Assembly (NCBI GenBank): GCA_045576235.1
Contig: JAZNGA010000050.1
Coordinates: forward strand, 1-35,673
DNA: 35,673 nucleotides
Direction: 5' to 3'
From: SIG437 sp045576235
Lineage (GTDB): Bacteria; Bacillota; Clostridia; UBA1381; UBA9506
The notes under the pieces: generated by a model
What the model saw: the letters and a program-made list of their open reading frames with translations, nothing else
Told to the model about the DNA's origin: nothing
Databases searched by the model: none
Part shown: positions 24,336 to 31,236 of the stretch, piece by piece
Numbering within the stretch: the first letter of the stretch is position 1
Layout: each line of letters begins with the position of its first letter
Position numbers and translations under genes: made by a program

Positions 24336-25004
24336 TCATATAAGCGTCAAGCTGTTTTTTACATAGGCTGAATATTCCCTGTCTAAATAATGCTGGGCAT
24401 ATTCAACATCAGGAAGTGAAGAGATATATTCTTTCAAAACTCTGTCAAACATTCCAATATAATCTGAAATCACCTTTGCCAAATCATTTTCTGAAATCCC
24501 TTTTCCTGTCGGAATTTTAATTGTCCTGACAAGTCTGCCGTCTGCCGCTGAATATTTAATCGGAGATTTAGCAAAGACCTTACCAATGAACTTTTGTTCA
24601 TGTTTTGCCCACATAATGAAGAAATTTTTCATTATTCGCAAAAAATCATCGCTTTGAGTTCTGTAAATCACTTTGAACTCACCTATTGAGCCATTGCGCT
24701 GTGCAGAATAGAGCTCAATTGAATAGCGAATTGTGGGGCGATATTTATATTTTAGCGAGCTTAAAAGAGAAAACATCGACTCCGACTGTTGTTTTTGAAT
24801 TCGGAAATTTTCTCCCGCCTCGTTCAGCGTCTCCAAAACATCAAAAATATTTCTCATTCTTTTTTCAGGAGTGACATATGAGAGATGCTCGGCTAAAACA
24901 TTGTTTATAAAGTTTGACCTGCTTTGTCCGCTCATATATGCCGCTCTGTCAACAGCTTCAACGACGCTGTCTGAAAGCACTAAACTGTAAACACTTTTTT
25001 TCAT
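24336..25004 (-). CDS. Ribbon-helix-helix-type protein encoded with clpB
   Basis: A 222-residue protein whose first ~45 residues (SVYSLVLSDSVVEAVDRAAYMSGQSRSNFINNVLAE) look like a ribbon-helix-helix DNA-binding fold. The remaining ~175 residues have no motif I know, although YRPTIRYSIELY and LVRTIKIPTGKG suggest a folded domain. ATG at 25004 follows GGAGGT. It is the first gene of the clpB operon, behind a strong promoter. It could be a regulator of clpB or of its own promoter, or a non-DNA-binding partner. Function unknown. Confidence 0.6.
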   Translation of the reverse strand: MKKSVYSLVLSDSVVEAVDRAAYMSGQSRSNFINNVLAEHLSYVTPEKRMRNIFDVLETLNEAGENFRIQKQQSESMFSLLSSLKYKYRPTIRYSIELYSAQRNGSIGEFKVIYRTQSDDFLRIMKNFFIMWAKHEQKFIGKVFAKSPIKYSAADGRLVRTIKIPTGKGISENDLAKVISDYIGMFDRVLKEYISSLPDVEYAQHYLDREYSAYVKNSLTLI

Positions 25005-25087
25005 AATGACCTCCACTATGCATTTATCATCTGTGTTTCATGCAGATTATTTGATTTCATAAGTTTTTCCTTTATCTGACAGCTTAT

Positions 25088-25116
25088 ATTATACACATTT
25101 CATCCAAACTCGTCAA
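25088..25116 (-). promoter_or_regulatory. Sigma-A promoter of the clpB operon
   Basis: On the minus strand TTGACG (25111-25116) and TATAAT (25088-25093) are 17 bases apart, giving a leader of about 75 bases. I see no CIRCE inverted repeat and no CtsR heptads nearby. Confidence 0.87.
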
Positions 25117-25273
25117 TAGAATTATATAATATTAACTGTAAATTAATAAATTATTAAAAATTTTCCAAAGAAAAAATTAGCTAAAAAAACCCGTAAAGTT
25201 TGATTATTACTGAGTTTTTTTAAATTCAGCAATTCTGACCAAAAAAATTTTTTTAAAAAAACAAAAATTTCGC

Positions 25274-25302
25274 TTGACATCAAGACCCCACTCGTGTATA
25301 AT
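25274..25302 (+). promoter_or_regulatory. Sigma-A promoter of the tRNA cluster
   Basis: Consensus TTGACA (25274-25279) and TATAAT (25297-25302), 17-base spacer, 34 bases before the first tRNA. Confidence 0.93.
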
Positions 25303-25336
25303 ACTATTTGTCGCTGACGCGATGGAGAAAAAAGAT

Positions 25337-25412
25337 GGGCGCTTAGCTCAGCTGGGAGAGCATCTGCCTTACAAGCAGAGGGTCACAGGTTCGAGCCCTG
25401 TAGCGCCCACCA
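25337..25412 (+). tRNA. tRNA-Val (anticodon TAC)
   Basis: Full cloverleaf: acceptor GGGCGCT/AGCGCCC, D arm with GCTC/GAGC, anticodon stem TCTGC/GCAGA with loop CTTACAA, T loop GGTTCGAGCCC. CCA is encoded at 25410-25412. Confidence 0.97.
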
Positions 25413-25434
25413 CTTTTTTTGTTCTAAAAGAGTT

Positions 25435-25511
25435 GGCCCGATAGTTCAGTTGGTTAGAATGCCAGCCTGTCACGCTGGAGGTCGAGGGTTCGAGCCCCTT
25501 TCGGGTCGCCA
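25435..25511 (+). tRNA. tRNA-Asp (anticodon GTC)
   Basis: Acceptor GGCCCGA/TCGGGTC, anticodon stem CCAGC/GCTGG with loop CTGTCAC, T loop GGTTCGAGCCC, discriminator G and encoded CCA. Confidence 0.97.
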
Positions 25512-25515
25512 ACTT

Positions 25516-25591
25516 GCCTCTGTAGCTCAGTCGGTAGAGCAAGGGACTGAAAATCCCTGTGTCGGCGGTTCGATTCCACCCGGAGGCACCA
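25516..25591 (+). tRNA. tRNA-Phe (anticodon GAA)
   Basis: Acceptor GCCTCTG with CGGAGGC, anticodon stem GGGA/TCCC around CTGAAAA, T loop GGTTCGATTCC, encoded CCA. It follows tRNA-Asp by four bases. Confidence 0.97.
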
Positions 25592-25608
25592 ATGAACAAA
25601 CTAATTAT

Positions 25609-25683
25609 GCGGGAGTGGCTCAGTGGTAGAGCGTCACCTTGCCAAGGTGAACGTCGCGAGTTCGAATCTCGTCTTCCGCTCCA
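25609..25683 (+). tRNA. tRNA-Gly (anticodon GCC)
   Basis: Acceptor GCGGGAG/CTTCCGC, anticodon stem CACC/GGTG around TTGCCAA, T loop AGTTCGAATCT, encoded CCA at 25681-25683. It is the last tRNA before a terminator. Confidence 0.97.
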
Positions 25684-25687
25684 AATT

Positions 25688-25728
25688 AAAAATTCTTGCT
25701 TCTAAGCCTTTTAGAGGCAAGAATTTTT
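25688..25728 (+). terminator. Terminator of the Val-Asp-Phe-Gly tRNA transcript
   Basis: An inverted repeat, AAATTCTTGC with GCAAGAATTT plus an inner TCTAA/TTAGA stem, ends in a T run. Confidence 0.85.
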
Positions 25729-25773
25729 AAATTCTGTTCATTATTTTTTCTTTTTAACATATAAATATATTAT

Positions 25774-25847
25774 GGCGCCATAGCCAAGTGGTAAGGCAGA
25801 GGTCTGCAACACCTTCATCCCCAGTTCAAATCTGGGTGGCGCCTCCA
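25774..25847 (+). tRNA. tRNA-Cys (anticodon GCA)
   Basis: Acceptor GGCGCCA with TGGCGCC, anticodon loop CTGCAAC, T arm CCCAG/CTGGG around TTCAAAT, discriminator T, encoded CCA. It is separated from the other tRNAs by a terminator. Its 3' end borders the accessory region, but I found no repeat of that 3' end downstream. Confidence 0.96.
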
Positions 25848-25890
25848 AAAGAAACGACAATTTTCGACAAGAAAGTTGTCGTTTCTTTTT
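25847..25890 (+). terminator. Terminator after tRNA-Cys
   Basis: AAAAGAAACGACAA (25847-25860) pairs with TTGTCGTTTCTTTT (25876-25889), followed by T residues. The word GAAACGACAATT occurs again at 25940 beyond it. Confidence 0.85.
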
Positions 25891-25902
25891 GTACTCTTAT
25901 CT

Positions 25903-25986
25903 CTTATCTTTTCTCTATTCTCTTTTATCTCTTATCTGGAAACGACAATTAAGTGAAGAGTTAAAAGAGAATAGAGAAAAGATAAG
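25903..25986. repeat. Perfect 25-bp inverted repeat in pyrimidine/purine-rich DNA
   Basis: The arm beginning CTTATCTTTTCTCTATTC (25903-25927) is perfectly complementary to 25962-25986, with 34 bases between. One arm is almost pure pyrimidine, the other purine. It lies in the 357-base gap between tRNA-Cys and the three-gene operon. Apart from this repeat and the promoter at 26111-26118 I see only a 10-codon frame in the gap (26148-26180). Confidence 0.8.
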
Positions 25987-26110
25987 ATGGTTTTGTTTAC
26001 ACAAAACATTGAATTATATGTAGATTTATGATATACTGAAAATGTCAAATTTTCTAAAACTTCCTAATTCTAATTATAAACCAAAGTCCGTTTTATGGTA
26101 CACCTATCGT

Positions 26111-26118
26111 GATATAAT
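26111..26118 (+). promoter_or_regulatory. Extended -10 promoter of the DUF4116-MoxR-VWA operon
   Basis: TG-A-TATAAT, an extended -10, lies about 90 bases before the first gene. The matching -35 (GTTTTA at 26090-26095) is weak. Confidence 0.6.
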
Positions 26119-26147
26119 AAAATTAGAACAAGGGAAGGGATTTTGAT

Positions 26148-26180
26148 ATGAAGATCTTACGGTTAGTTAATGCAAAATAG
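26148..26180 (+). CDS. Possible 10-codon upstream peptide, in frame with the next gene
   Basis: ATG at 26148 follows GGGAAGGGA by seven bases and encodes MKILRLVNAK before a TAG stop. The frame is the same as that of the DUF4116 gene 25 bases downstream, with no other stop between. It could be a leader peptide, or the true N-terminus of that gene interrupted by an amber codon. Confidence 0.35.
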   Translation: MKILRLVNAK

Positions 26181-26204
26181 AATAAGTGGAGCGGGGTGAG
26201 CAAT

Positions 26205-27275
26205 ATGACGGCAGAAGAGAAAAAGATTCTTATTCAAGAAATTTCCAAATATATAAAAGAAAACTGTTACTATAGAGATGGCTCTATAAAACGATATGAC
26301 TTATGGCTTGTTGGCTGGGTTGCAGAAAAGTTTAATGACCGCAAAAATGCTATGAGGGTATTAATTAGTAACGAGTATGGTTTGCTGGGCAATCTTCTTA
26401 ATAAACTTGCACGAACACCGGATGCTTCGATTACGCAATTTATAGAACAAACAGATTTAGAAATTCTTATTAAGGCAATAGACGGAGATAGAAAAGCTGT
26501 TTTGCATAGAAATAACCTTCATACCGACCCATATGCGATGAGACTGCTCCTTAAATATGATGCGGAATATTTAGAGGAGCTGTCGAGAGAACTTCTGAAA
26601 TCAAAAGAGTTTCTTTTATCGGTTGTTGATTCTTGCCCGGAGATTATTAAAGATGTTTTTGCAAGTACGTTTGATGATGAGAGATTCGTACTTTCCCTCA
26701 TTAAGAAAAACTATATGTGCTTAAAATATTTGCCACAACGCTTCGGTCAAGACTATCAGATTTGCCTTGAAGCTGCCAAACAAGAAGGTTTTTCATTGAT
26801 GTATTTCGACCTTCCAATAAGGGAACGTGATGAAATAGTGTTAGTAGCGGTTTCTAATCGCGGTAATGCATTATCACTGGCTTCGCCTGGTCAAAAGAAG
26901 AACCGTGACATTGTTTGTGCCGCTGTAAAAAACAGTGGTATTGCTTTATCTTATGCAGACTCTTCGTTAAGGAACGATTTTGACCTTGTTTCTCTGGCGG
27001 TTAACACACATGGTATAGCACTAAGATATGCTGATCCGGAACTCCAGGACTGTGAGGAAATTGTAAGAATTGCGGTTAAAAACGACGGGTATGCCATTCA
27101 ATCTGCATCTGAACGGTTACGTGATAATCACGAGCTAGCCCTTTTGGCCATCAACTCAGATGCAGATGCGTACAAATATCTAAGTCTGAGACTACAAAAT
27201 AATCCTGAGATTAAAGAGTTATATTCTTTCAAAAAAGAGGAGGAGAACAAATGGCTTCTATCAAAGATGCAATAA
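26205..27275 (+). CDS. DUF4116 repeat protein of a MoxR-VWA operon
   Basis: A 356-residue cytoplasmic protein. Its C-terminal part (about 210-345) holds roughly five repeats of ~25 residues of the form EIVxxAVxNxGxALxYADxxLRND, the DUF4116 type. Examples are RDIVCAAVKNSGIALSYAD and EEIVRIAVKNDGYAIQSAS. The N-terminal 200 residues have weaker helical repeats. ATG at 26205 follows GGGGTG by six bases; a GTG at 26196 is possible. It overlaps the MoxR gene by 25 bases. Such repeats probably bind protein partners, so this may be the system's scaffold or target-recognition subunit. That role is inference. Confidence 0.75.
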   Translation: MTAEEKKILIQEISKYIKENCYYRDGSIKRYDLWLVGWVAEKFNDRKNAMRVLISNEYGLLGNLLNKLARTPDASITQFIEQTDLEILIKAIDGDRKAVLHRNNLHTDPYAMRLLLKYDAEYLEELSRELLKSKEFLLSVVDSCPEIIKDVFASTFDDERFVLSLIKKNYMCLKYLPQRFGQDYQICLEAAKQEGFSLMYFDLPIRERDEIVLVAVSNRGNALSLASPGQKKNRDIVCAAVKNSGIALSYADSSLRNDFDLVSLAVNTHGIALRYADPELQDCEEIVRIAVKNDGYAIQSASERLRDNHELALLAINSDADAYKYLSLRLQNNPEIKELYSFKKEEENKWLLSKMQ

Positions 27276-28579
27276 GAATGTGCAAGCGGATTATGCTCAC
27301 CAATCTGCTTACCAACAACTACTCTATTGCCGTAACCCCCTTACTGTCTGGCAAACACGGAATTGGAAAGAGCCAAGTCGCAAAAATCATAGCGAAAGAA
27401 TTGGGCGGCACAGTGATGATTATTGAGGGAGGGACTTTGAAAGAAGGTGAAATAACAGGCTTACCTTACCAGTATAAAAATGAAAACGGGGATATCGAAT
27501 TTCGGTTTCTTCCATACTATATTGTCCAGAGAATTCAAAAGGCAGAGCAGTTCTTATGCCGAACTGATGACAAGACTGACAGTTTGGAGGCTATCCTCAA
27601 TGGAGAGGAAAACAAATATTCTGTCACCGACCTTTCTTTTGAACAAAAGGTCGAACTTATACAGAAAGGGCAAGTTAAACCGGTTATCATCTTCTTTGAC
27701 GAAATCAATAGAACAGATATGCCTGTTTTCCGTGAGCTGATGAACTTCATTCTGACTCGCACAGTTAATGGTTATCGACTCCCTTGGTGGGTATTCATTA
27801 TCGCAGCAATGAATCCCAGTACTCAGACGAGTATGTATGCCACCAACGAGATGGACCCGGCACAGCTTGACCGTTTTATCAAAATTAAAGTGCACGAGGA
27901 CGCCAACGAATGGGCCACTTTTGCGGTTGAGCACCATTTTGAGAAATCCCTTATTGAGTTTATTTCTACTACCCCGGATGCTTTGTCCATAAAAGATAAA
28001 ATGCTTGAGGACGACGAGATGCCTACGCCGTCGCCACGTGGATGGCACATGGTAGACCTAATCTTAAAAGGCTATGACAAACTGGATAATTTTTTCTCTG
28101 TCGAGGAACGCCGCGAAAAAGAGAAGGATATCCGAGCAATCATTTCTGCAAAAGTCGGCGGAGATGTAAGTTCTATGTATTATTCGAGTCTCAGTGACCC
28201 TAATCGGCTTGTTTTGGCTGATGAAATATTCTGTGATGAAACGGATAATATTCCGCAAGAGGTGCGAGCCAAAATCAAGCAGCAGTCTACTGCCAAAAAC
28301 GCAATTACTTCCAAGAGTATTATAACATTCTTGAAGGATTATGCTGACCAAATCAAATCTGATGACACGGAGATGCGGCGCATACAAAAGAAACTGGTAA
28401 TATATATCGGCCTCTTGGATATGTCCAGCATTCTTATGTTCTCTCAAGCTTTGGTCAATACCGAAACACCTGTAGGCACCACATTGTATGATTATTTCTA
28501 TGAGGTTTTTGATGACGATATCATGGAGCTTCTCCAGAGGAATAATATGAATGACGCCCTTGTGCGCGGAGAATTATAA
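27251..28579 (+). CDS. MoxR-type AAA+ ATPase
   Basis: A 442-residue AAA+ ATPase. It has Walker A SGKHGIGKS (33-41), Walker B VIIFFDEINR (D150, E151), sensor-1 AAMNPS (N178) and MDPAQLDRF with R198. The EINR box and the pattern of an ATPase beside a VWA protein match the MoxR group, whose members act as metal- or VWA-dependent chaperones. GAGGAG precedes the ATG. It overlaps the previous gene by 25 bases and shares one base with the next (TAATG), so all three are translationally coupled. It most likely remodels or activates the peptidase-VWA protein. Confidence 0.9.
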   Translation: MASIKDAIRMCKRIMLTNLLTNNYSIAVTPLLSGKHGIGKSQVAKIIAKELGGTVMIIEGGTLKEGEITGLPYQYKNENGDIEFRFLPYYIVQRIQKAEQFLCRTDDKTDSLEAILNGEENKYSVTDLSFEQKVELIQKGQVKPVIIFFDEINRTDMPVFRELMNFILTRTVNGYRLPWWVFIIAAMNPSTQTSMYATNEMDPAQLDRFIKIKVHEDANEWATFAVEHHFEKSLIEFISTTPDALSIKDKMLEDDEMPTPSPRGWHMVDLILKGYDKLDNFFSVEERREKEKDIRAIISAKVGGDVSSMYYSSLSDPNRLVLADEIFCDETDNIPQEVRAKIKQQSTAKNAITSKSIITFLKDYADQIKSDDTEMRRIQKKLVIYIGLLDMSSILMFSQALVNTETPVGTTLYDYFYEVFDDDIMELLQRNNMNDALVRGEL

Positions 28580-29940
28580 TGGAACATAATATTGTACACT
28601 ATCATAAGGAACTGCAAAAATATATCCACATCGTCGAAAGAGATGAAACTAACCAAGAAGCACTTGATGCAGTAAAGGAGATGTTTCTCGCCCTCTTCAA
28701 TATGATAAAAATGATTATGATATCGAGACAAGAGCGATACTATGGCATCTTTCTGATGAATTTTGATTTAAAAATTAATTTTGCTTCGTACTACGATGCC
28801 GGCGTTAGTATTGATTCATTTCCTTTTAGTATGACGGTAAATCCATTGCTGATTGGTTTGAAGTCCCTGCCGGAAATGATATATATTTTTTGCCATGAAA
28901 TAGAGCATATTGTTTTGAACCATCCCGTTGATGGCATTAAATACAATCCTCAAAAAGATCCGACAATAGGATTCAAATTAAATGTTGCAATGGATGCCAG
29001 TATTAATGACAGGTTGACAGCAGACAACAAGGAAAATGAATTCAATATCATTGCAGAACCTGAAGATGCCATTACATCAAAATATCTGAGTGAGACTTTC
29101 AAAATTCATATAAAATCTCTACAGGCGTTTGATTATTACTTTGAGAGAATTTCTGATGTTGGTGAAGGGGGTACTGCACCTCTAAAGATTATTTTTGCAG
29201 ACGCTATCAAAAAAGAAAAAATTGTTACCGAAACAAAGCGAAAAGGTGTCGTGTGCCTTCCTTGCTGGACGATAAGTGATGATCCGGACGAGTGCGCAAA
29301 CATCATACGGCGCTTTGTGTCTGATGTTTGCAATGGTATGTCCGACTCTATGCGTGGCAGTCTCCCCGATTATCAGAAGGAGTCGCTTGACAAGCTACTC
29401 GCTTCGCCAATTATCACATGGAAACAATTACTGAAGCGGTATATAGGAACAATACCGGAAGGGCATAGAAAAACGAGACTTCGGTTGAACAGACGGCAGC
29501 CTGAGCGATACGATATATCCGGGACCGTTACCGACAGAATTATCAAACTTGTTGTTGCTATCGATACATCGGGCTCTATGGAAACAGAAACCTTAAATAA
29601 CATCATGGTCGAAATATTCGACATAATTGGATCGCGGCTATGTGAGGTGACAGTTATTGAATGCGATGCCGAGATTGGGCATGTGTATAAAGCTCGTTCA
29701 GTTAAGGAGATTGCGTATGACATACATGGTCGAGGAGGCACATCATTCGTTCCGGTAATTGAATATGTAAACTCCAATCGATACTTCCGAGATGCCATAT
29801 TAATCTATTTTACCGATGGGATGGGGGACTATTCCATTCCAAGACCATTAACGCTACGAACTATGTGGGTCTTGCATGACAAGTATTGTGAACTGTCAGT
29901 GCGGGAACCATATGGCGAAGTATTATTTATGGACCTATAA
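28579..29940 (+). CDS. DUF2201-like metallopeptidase-VWA protein
   Basis: A 453-residue protein with two domains. The N-terminal half has a zinc peptidase motif HEIEH (106-110), continuing IVLNH, and a downstream MDASIND (D139), a possible third ligand. The C-terminal half is VWA-like: the metal site VVAIDTSGSM (D329, S331, S333), GGTSF (T388) and FTDGMGD (D413). This matches the DUF2201 arrangement of putative metallopeptidase plus VWA-like domain. No signal peptide. All catalytic and metal residues seem present. It starts inside the stop codon of the MoxR gene. A regulated protease or a VWA-scaffolded complex is likely; the target is unknown. Confidence 0.85.
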   Translation: MEHNIVHYHKELQKYIHIVERDETNQEALDAVKEMFLALFNMIKMIMISRQERYYGIFLMNFDLKINFASYYDAGVSIDSFPFSMTVNPLLIGLKSLPEMIYIFCHEIEHIVLNHPVDGIKYNPQKDPTIGFKLNVAMDASINDRLTADNKENEFNIIAEPEDAITSKYLSETFKIHIKSLQAFDYYFERISDVGEGGTAPLKIIFADAIKKEKIVTETKRKGVVCLPCWTISDDPDECANIIRRFVSDVCNGMSDSMRGSLPDYQKESLDKLLASPIITWKQLLKRYIGTIPEGHRKTRLRLNRRQPERYDISGTVTDRIIKLVVAIDTSGSMETETLNNIMVEIFDIIGSRLCEVTVIECDAEIGHVYKARSVKEIAYDIHGRGGTSFVPVIEYVNSNRYFRDAILIYFTDGMGDYSIPRPLTLRTMWVLHDKYCELSVREPYGEVLFMDL

Positions 29941-30080
29941 AAACGCAGCTCCTTTTTTGGTTATATTTGTTCTTCTCGGAATAAGTGATTTTACTTCGTA
30001 GCTAAATTGAACAACGGTCATAAATAGTGAATCAAATTTAGAGTAAAATACATGTCATCTAAACCATTCGGTTTTTCCAG

Positions 30081-30118
30081 AAAAAAGACAGATTTCGAGA
30101 AGGAAATCTGTCTTTTTT
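30081..30118 (+). terminator. Terminator downstream of the three-gene operon
   Basis: AAAAAGACAGATTTC (30081-30095) pairs perfectly with GAAATCTGTCTTTTT (30102-30116), followed by more T. It is 140 bases beyond the last stop codon; the intervening stretch has no frame I would call. Confidence 0.88.
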
Positions 30119-30278
30119 CAGCTAAATTCGCTTGCGCGAGCTAAATTGAGCAAGCTCAGCTAAATTACCTGCGGCAGCTAATGGCGAATTTAATTTAGCT
30201 ACTCTGAAAGAGTTATTTAGCTATCGAATGAAATGAGATAATTTCGCTTTGCAACTTGTTGCAAACTTTAGCTAAAAT
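30119..30278. repeat. AGCTAAATT repeat array with self-complementary spacers
   Basis: Direct copies of AGCTAAATT lie at 30119, 30139 and 30158, with a variant AGCTAATGG at 30176, a period of 18-20 bases. Reverse-orientation copies (AATTTAGCT) follow at 30192 and about 30215, and AGCTAAAAT at 30270. Another direct copy is at 30000. Spacers such as GAGCAAGCTC are self-complementary. The array fills the 420-base gap between the operon and the XRE gene. I do not recognise it as CRISPR: the units are too short and the spacers are palindromic. Confidence 0.75.
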
Positions 30279-30360
30279 CTGTTGCATCTATTATGAACAT
30301 GAAAGCAAAAAAATTTGCATGCAACAGTGTGCGGATTTTTTCTTATTCCTTATTCACTTT

Positions 30361-30615
30361 TCACTTTTCCCTAAAAGGTGTTTCACTTCGTTGATTTGAA
30401 TTTTTTCGTGGATAAGGATTTTTTTCATCAGTCAAGTCCGCCAAATAGTCCATGCTCGTTTCAATGGCTATTGCAAGTTTTCGGCATTGTTCAAATGTAT
30501 AATATCTTTTACCATTCTCTATTTTTGAGTAATCACTTTGGTCAATACCGGTAAGCATTTGCATTTTTATCTGAGTGTATCCCTTTTCGAGTGTAAGTTC
30601 CTTTAATTTATTCAT
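30361..30615 (-). CDS. Small XRE-family transcriptional regulator
   Basis: An 84-residue protein with an XRE-type helix-turn-helix (LKELTLEKGYTQIKMQMLTG, then IDQSDYSKIENGKR). A short hydrophilic C-terminal tail follows the YYTFEQCRKLAIAIETSMDYLADL block. ATG at 30615 is preceded by GTGGTGAT, a modest ribosome site. It is divergent from a promoter flanked by a large inverted repeat, a likely self-controlled operator. Such small repressors usually belong to phages, conjugative elements or toxin-antitoxin-like loci. The matching divergent gene appears to be gone. Confidence 0.85.
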   Translation of the reverse strand: MNKLKELTLEKGYTQIKMQMLTGIDQSDYSKIENGKRYYTFEQCRKLAIAIETSMDYLADLTDEKNPYPRKNSNQRSETPFREK

Positions 30616-30626
30616 AATCATCACCA

Positions 30627-30682
30627 CTTATATTATGTCAAATTTCCCTATTGATATTATGGTTAAATTGACTATAATATAG
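30627..30682. promoter_or_regulatory. Probable XRE operator: paired inverted repeat with divergent promoter
   Basis: CTTATATTATGTCAAATTT (30627-30645) is the imperfect inverse of AAATTGACTATAATATAG (30665-30682). A plus-strand promoter TTGATA-16-TATAAT (30651-30656 and 30673-30678) is embedded in the right arm. The left arm lies over the start region of the XRE gene. Binding at both arms would shut both directions. Confidence 0.55.
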
Positions 30683-30696
30683 ATGAGGTGATTTTT

Positions 30697-30732
30697 ATGG
30701 CAGAGTTTTGTTTAATTCCTTTCCCCTCTTGA
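30697..30732 (+). pseudogene. 11-codon frame behind the divergent promoter, probable gene remnant
   Basis: ATG at 30697 follows GAGGTGAT by about five bases and encodes only MAEFCLIPFPS before TGA. A good promoter and ribosome site serving an 11-codon frame suggest that the gene once controlled by the XRE protein was truncated by deletion. A genuine micropeptide cannot be excluded. Confidence 0.35.
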
Positions 30733-30757
30733 TTTTTGTTATATGTTCTGTTAAAAT
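30729..30757 (+). promoter_or_regulatory. Promoter of the DUF486 gene
   Basis: TTGATT (30729-30734) and TAAAAT (30752-30757) with a 17-base spacer, 19 bases before the start codon. Confidence 0.6.
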
Positions 30758-30775
30758 ATCTTCGAGGTGAAAATT

Positions 30776-31105
30776 ATGATAAAACCAATTATTTTACTTA
30801 TTATTTCAAACATTTTTATGACTTTTGCGTGGTATGGGCATCTCAAGTTCAAAACAGCTTCGCTCATTGTCGTTATTCTTGCAAGCTGGGGGCTCGCCTT
30901 TTTTGAATACATATTTCAAGTGCCTGCAAACAGGCTCGGCAGTCAACATTTCACAACAGCGCAGCTTAAGATAATCCAGGAAGTGATAACGCTGACAGTT
31001 TTTTCAATATTCAGCATAACCTTTTTAAAAGAAAAATTCACGATAAATTATCTTTATGCTTTTTTATGTATCTTAGGCGCTGTTTTCTTCATATTCAAAA
31101 AATGA
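30776..31105 (+). CDS. DMT-family small membrane protein (DUF486)
   Basis: A 109-residue protein with four hydrophobic segments matching DUF486: SNIFMTFAWYGHLKF, LASWGLAFFEYIFQVPANRLG and FSIFSITFLKEKF. DUF486 proteins are distant relatives of small drug/metabolite transporters; no substrate is known. ATG at 30776 follows GAGGTGA; a GTG nine bases earlier lies within that site. It is a single-gene unit between its own promoter and a long hairpin terminator. Confidence 0.92.
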   Translation: MIKPIILLIISNIFMTFAWYGHLKFKTASLIVVILASWGLAFFEYIFQVPANRLGSQHFTTAQLKIIQEVITLTVFSIFSITFLKEKFTINYLYAFLCILGAVFFIFKK

Positions 31106-31130
31106 CAACTCATCGACTTCCACATAAATA

Positions 31131-31205
31131 AAAAAATCCTTTCCTGTGAAATGCACGCCAAAAACACTTTAGCTTTGGTGTTCACCTCACAAGGAAGGAT
31201 TTTTT
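31131..31205. terminator. Long hairpin terminator between DUF486 and P-II-like genes
   Basis: AAAAAATCCTT and AAGGATTTTTT are the base of a ~75-base hairpin that continues through TGTGA/TCACA and CCAAA/TTTGG. It is usable from both sides by the convergent genes. Confidence 0.85.
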
Positions 31206-31236
31206 ATTTTAAACCTGAAACTTTTATTGATAATGA

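Noticed and set aside
25005..25087. CIRCE or CtsR operator upstream of the clpB operon
   Set aside because: Neither the TTAGCACTC-type inverted repeat nor tandem heptads resembling the CtsR site are present.
25369..25599. Minus-strand frame across tRNA-Val, -Asp and -Phe
   Set aside because: The DNA is fully explained by the three tRNAs on the plus strand; sequences of this kind are common false gene calls opposite tRNA clusters.
26519..26701. Minus-strand frames inside the DUF4116-MoxR-VWA operon
   Set aside because: All are short frames antisense to genes with intact catalytic motifs and have no ribosome sites.
30119..30278. CRISPR array
   Set aside because: Repeat units are only nine bases, spacers are 9-11 bases and palindromic, orientation inverts, and no cas genes are present.
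25774..31205. Integrative element with tRNA-Cys attachment site
   Set aside because: No integrase is present and I could not find a second copy of the tRNA-Cys 3' end downstream; only the accessory character of the region is supported.
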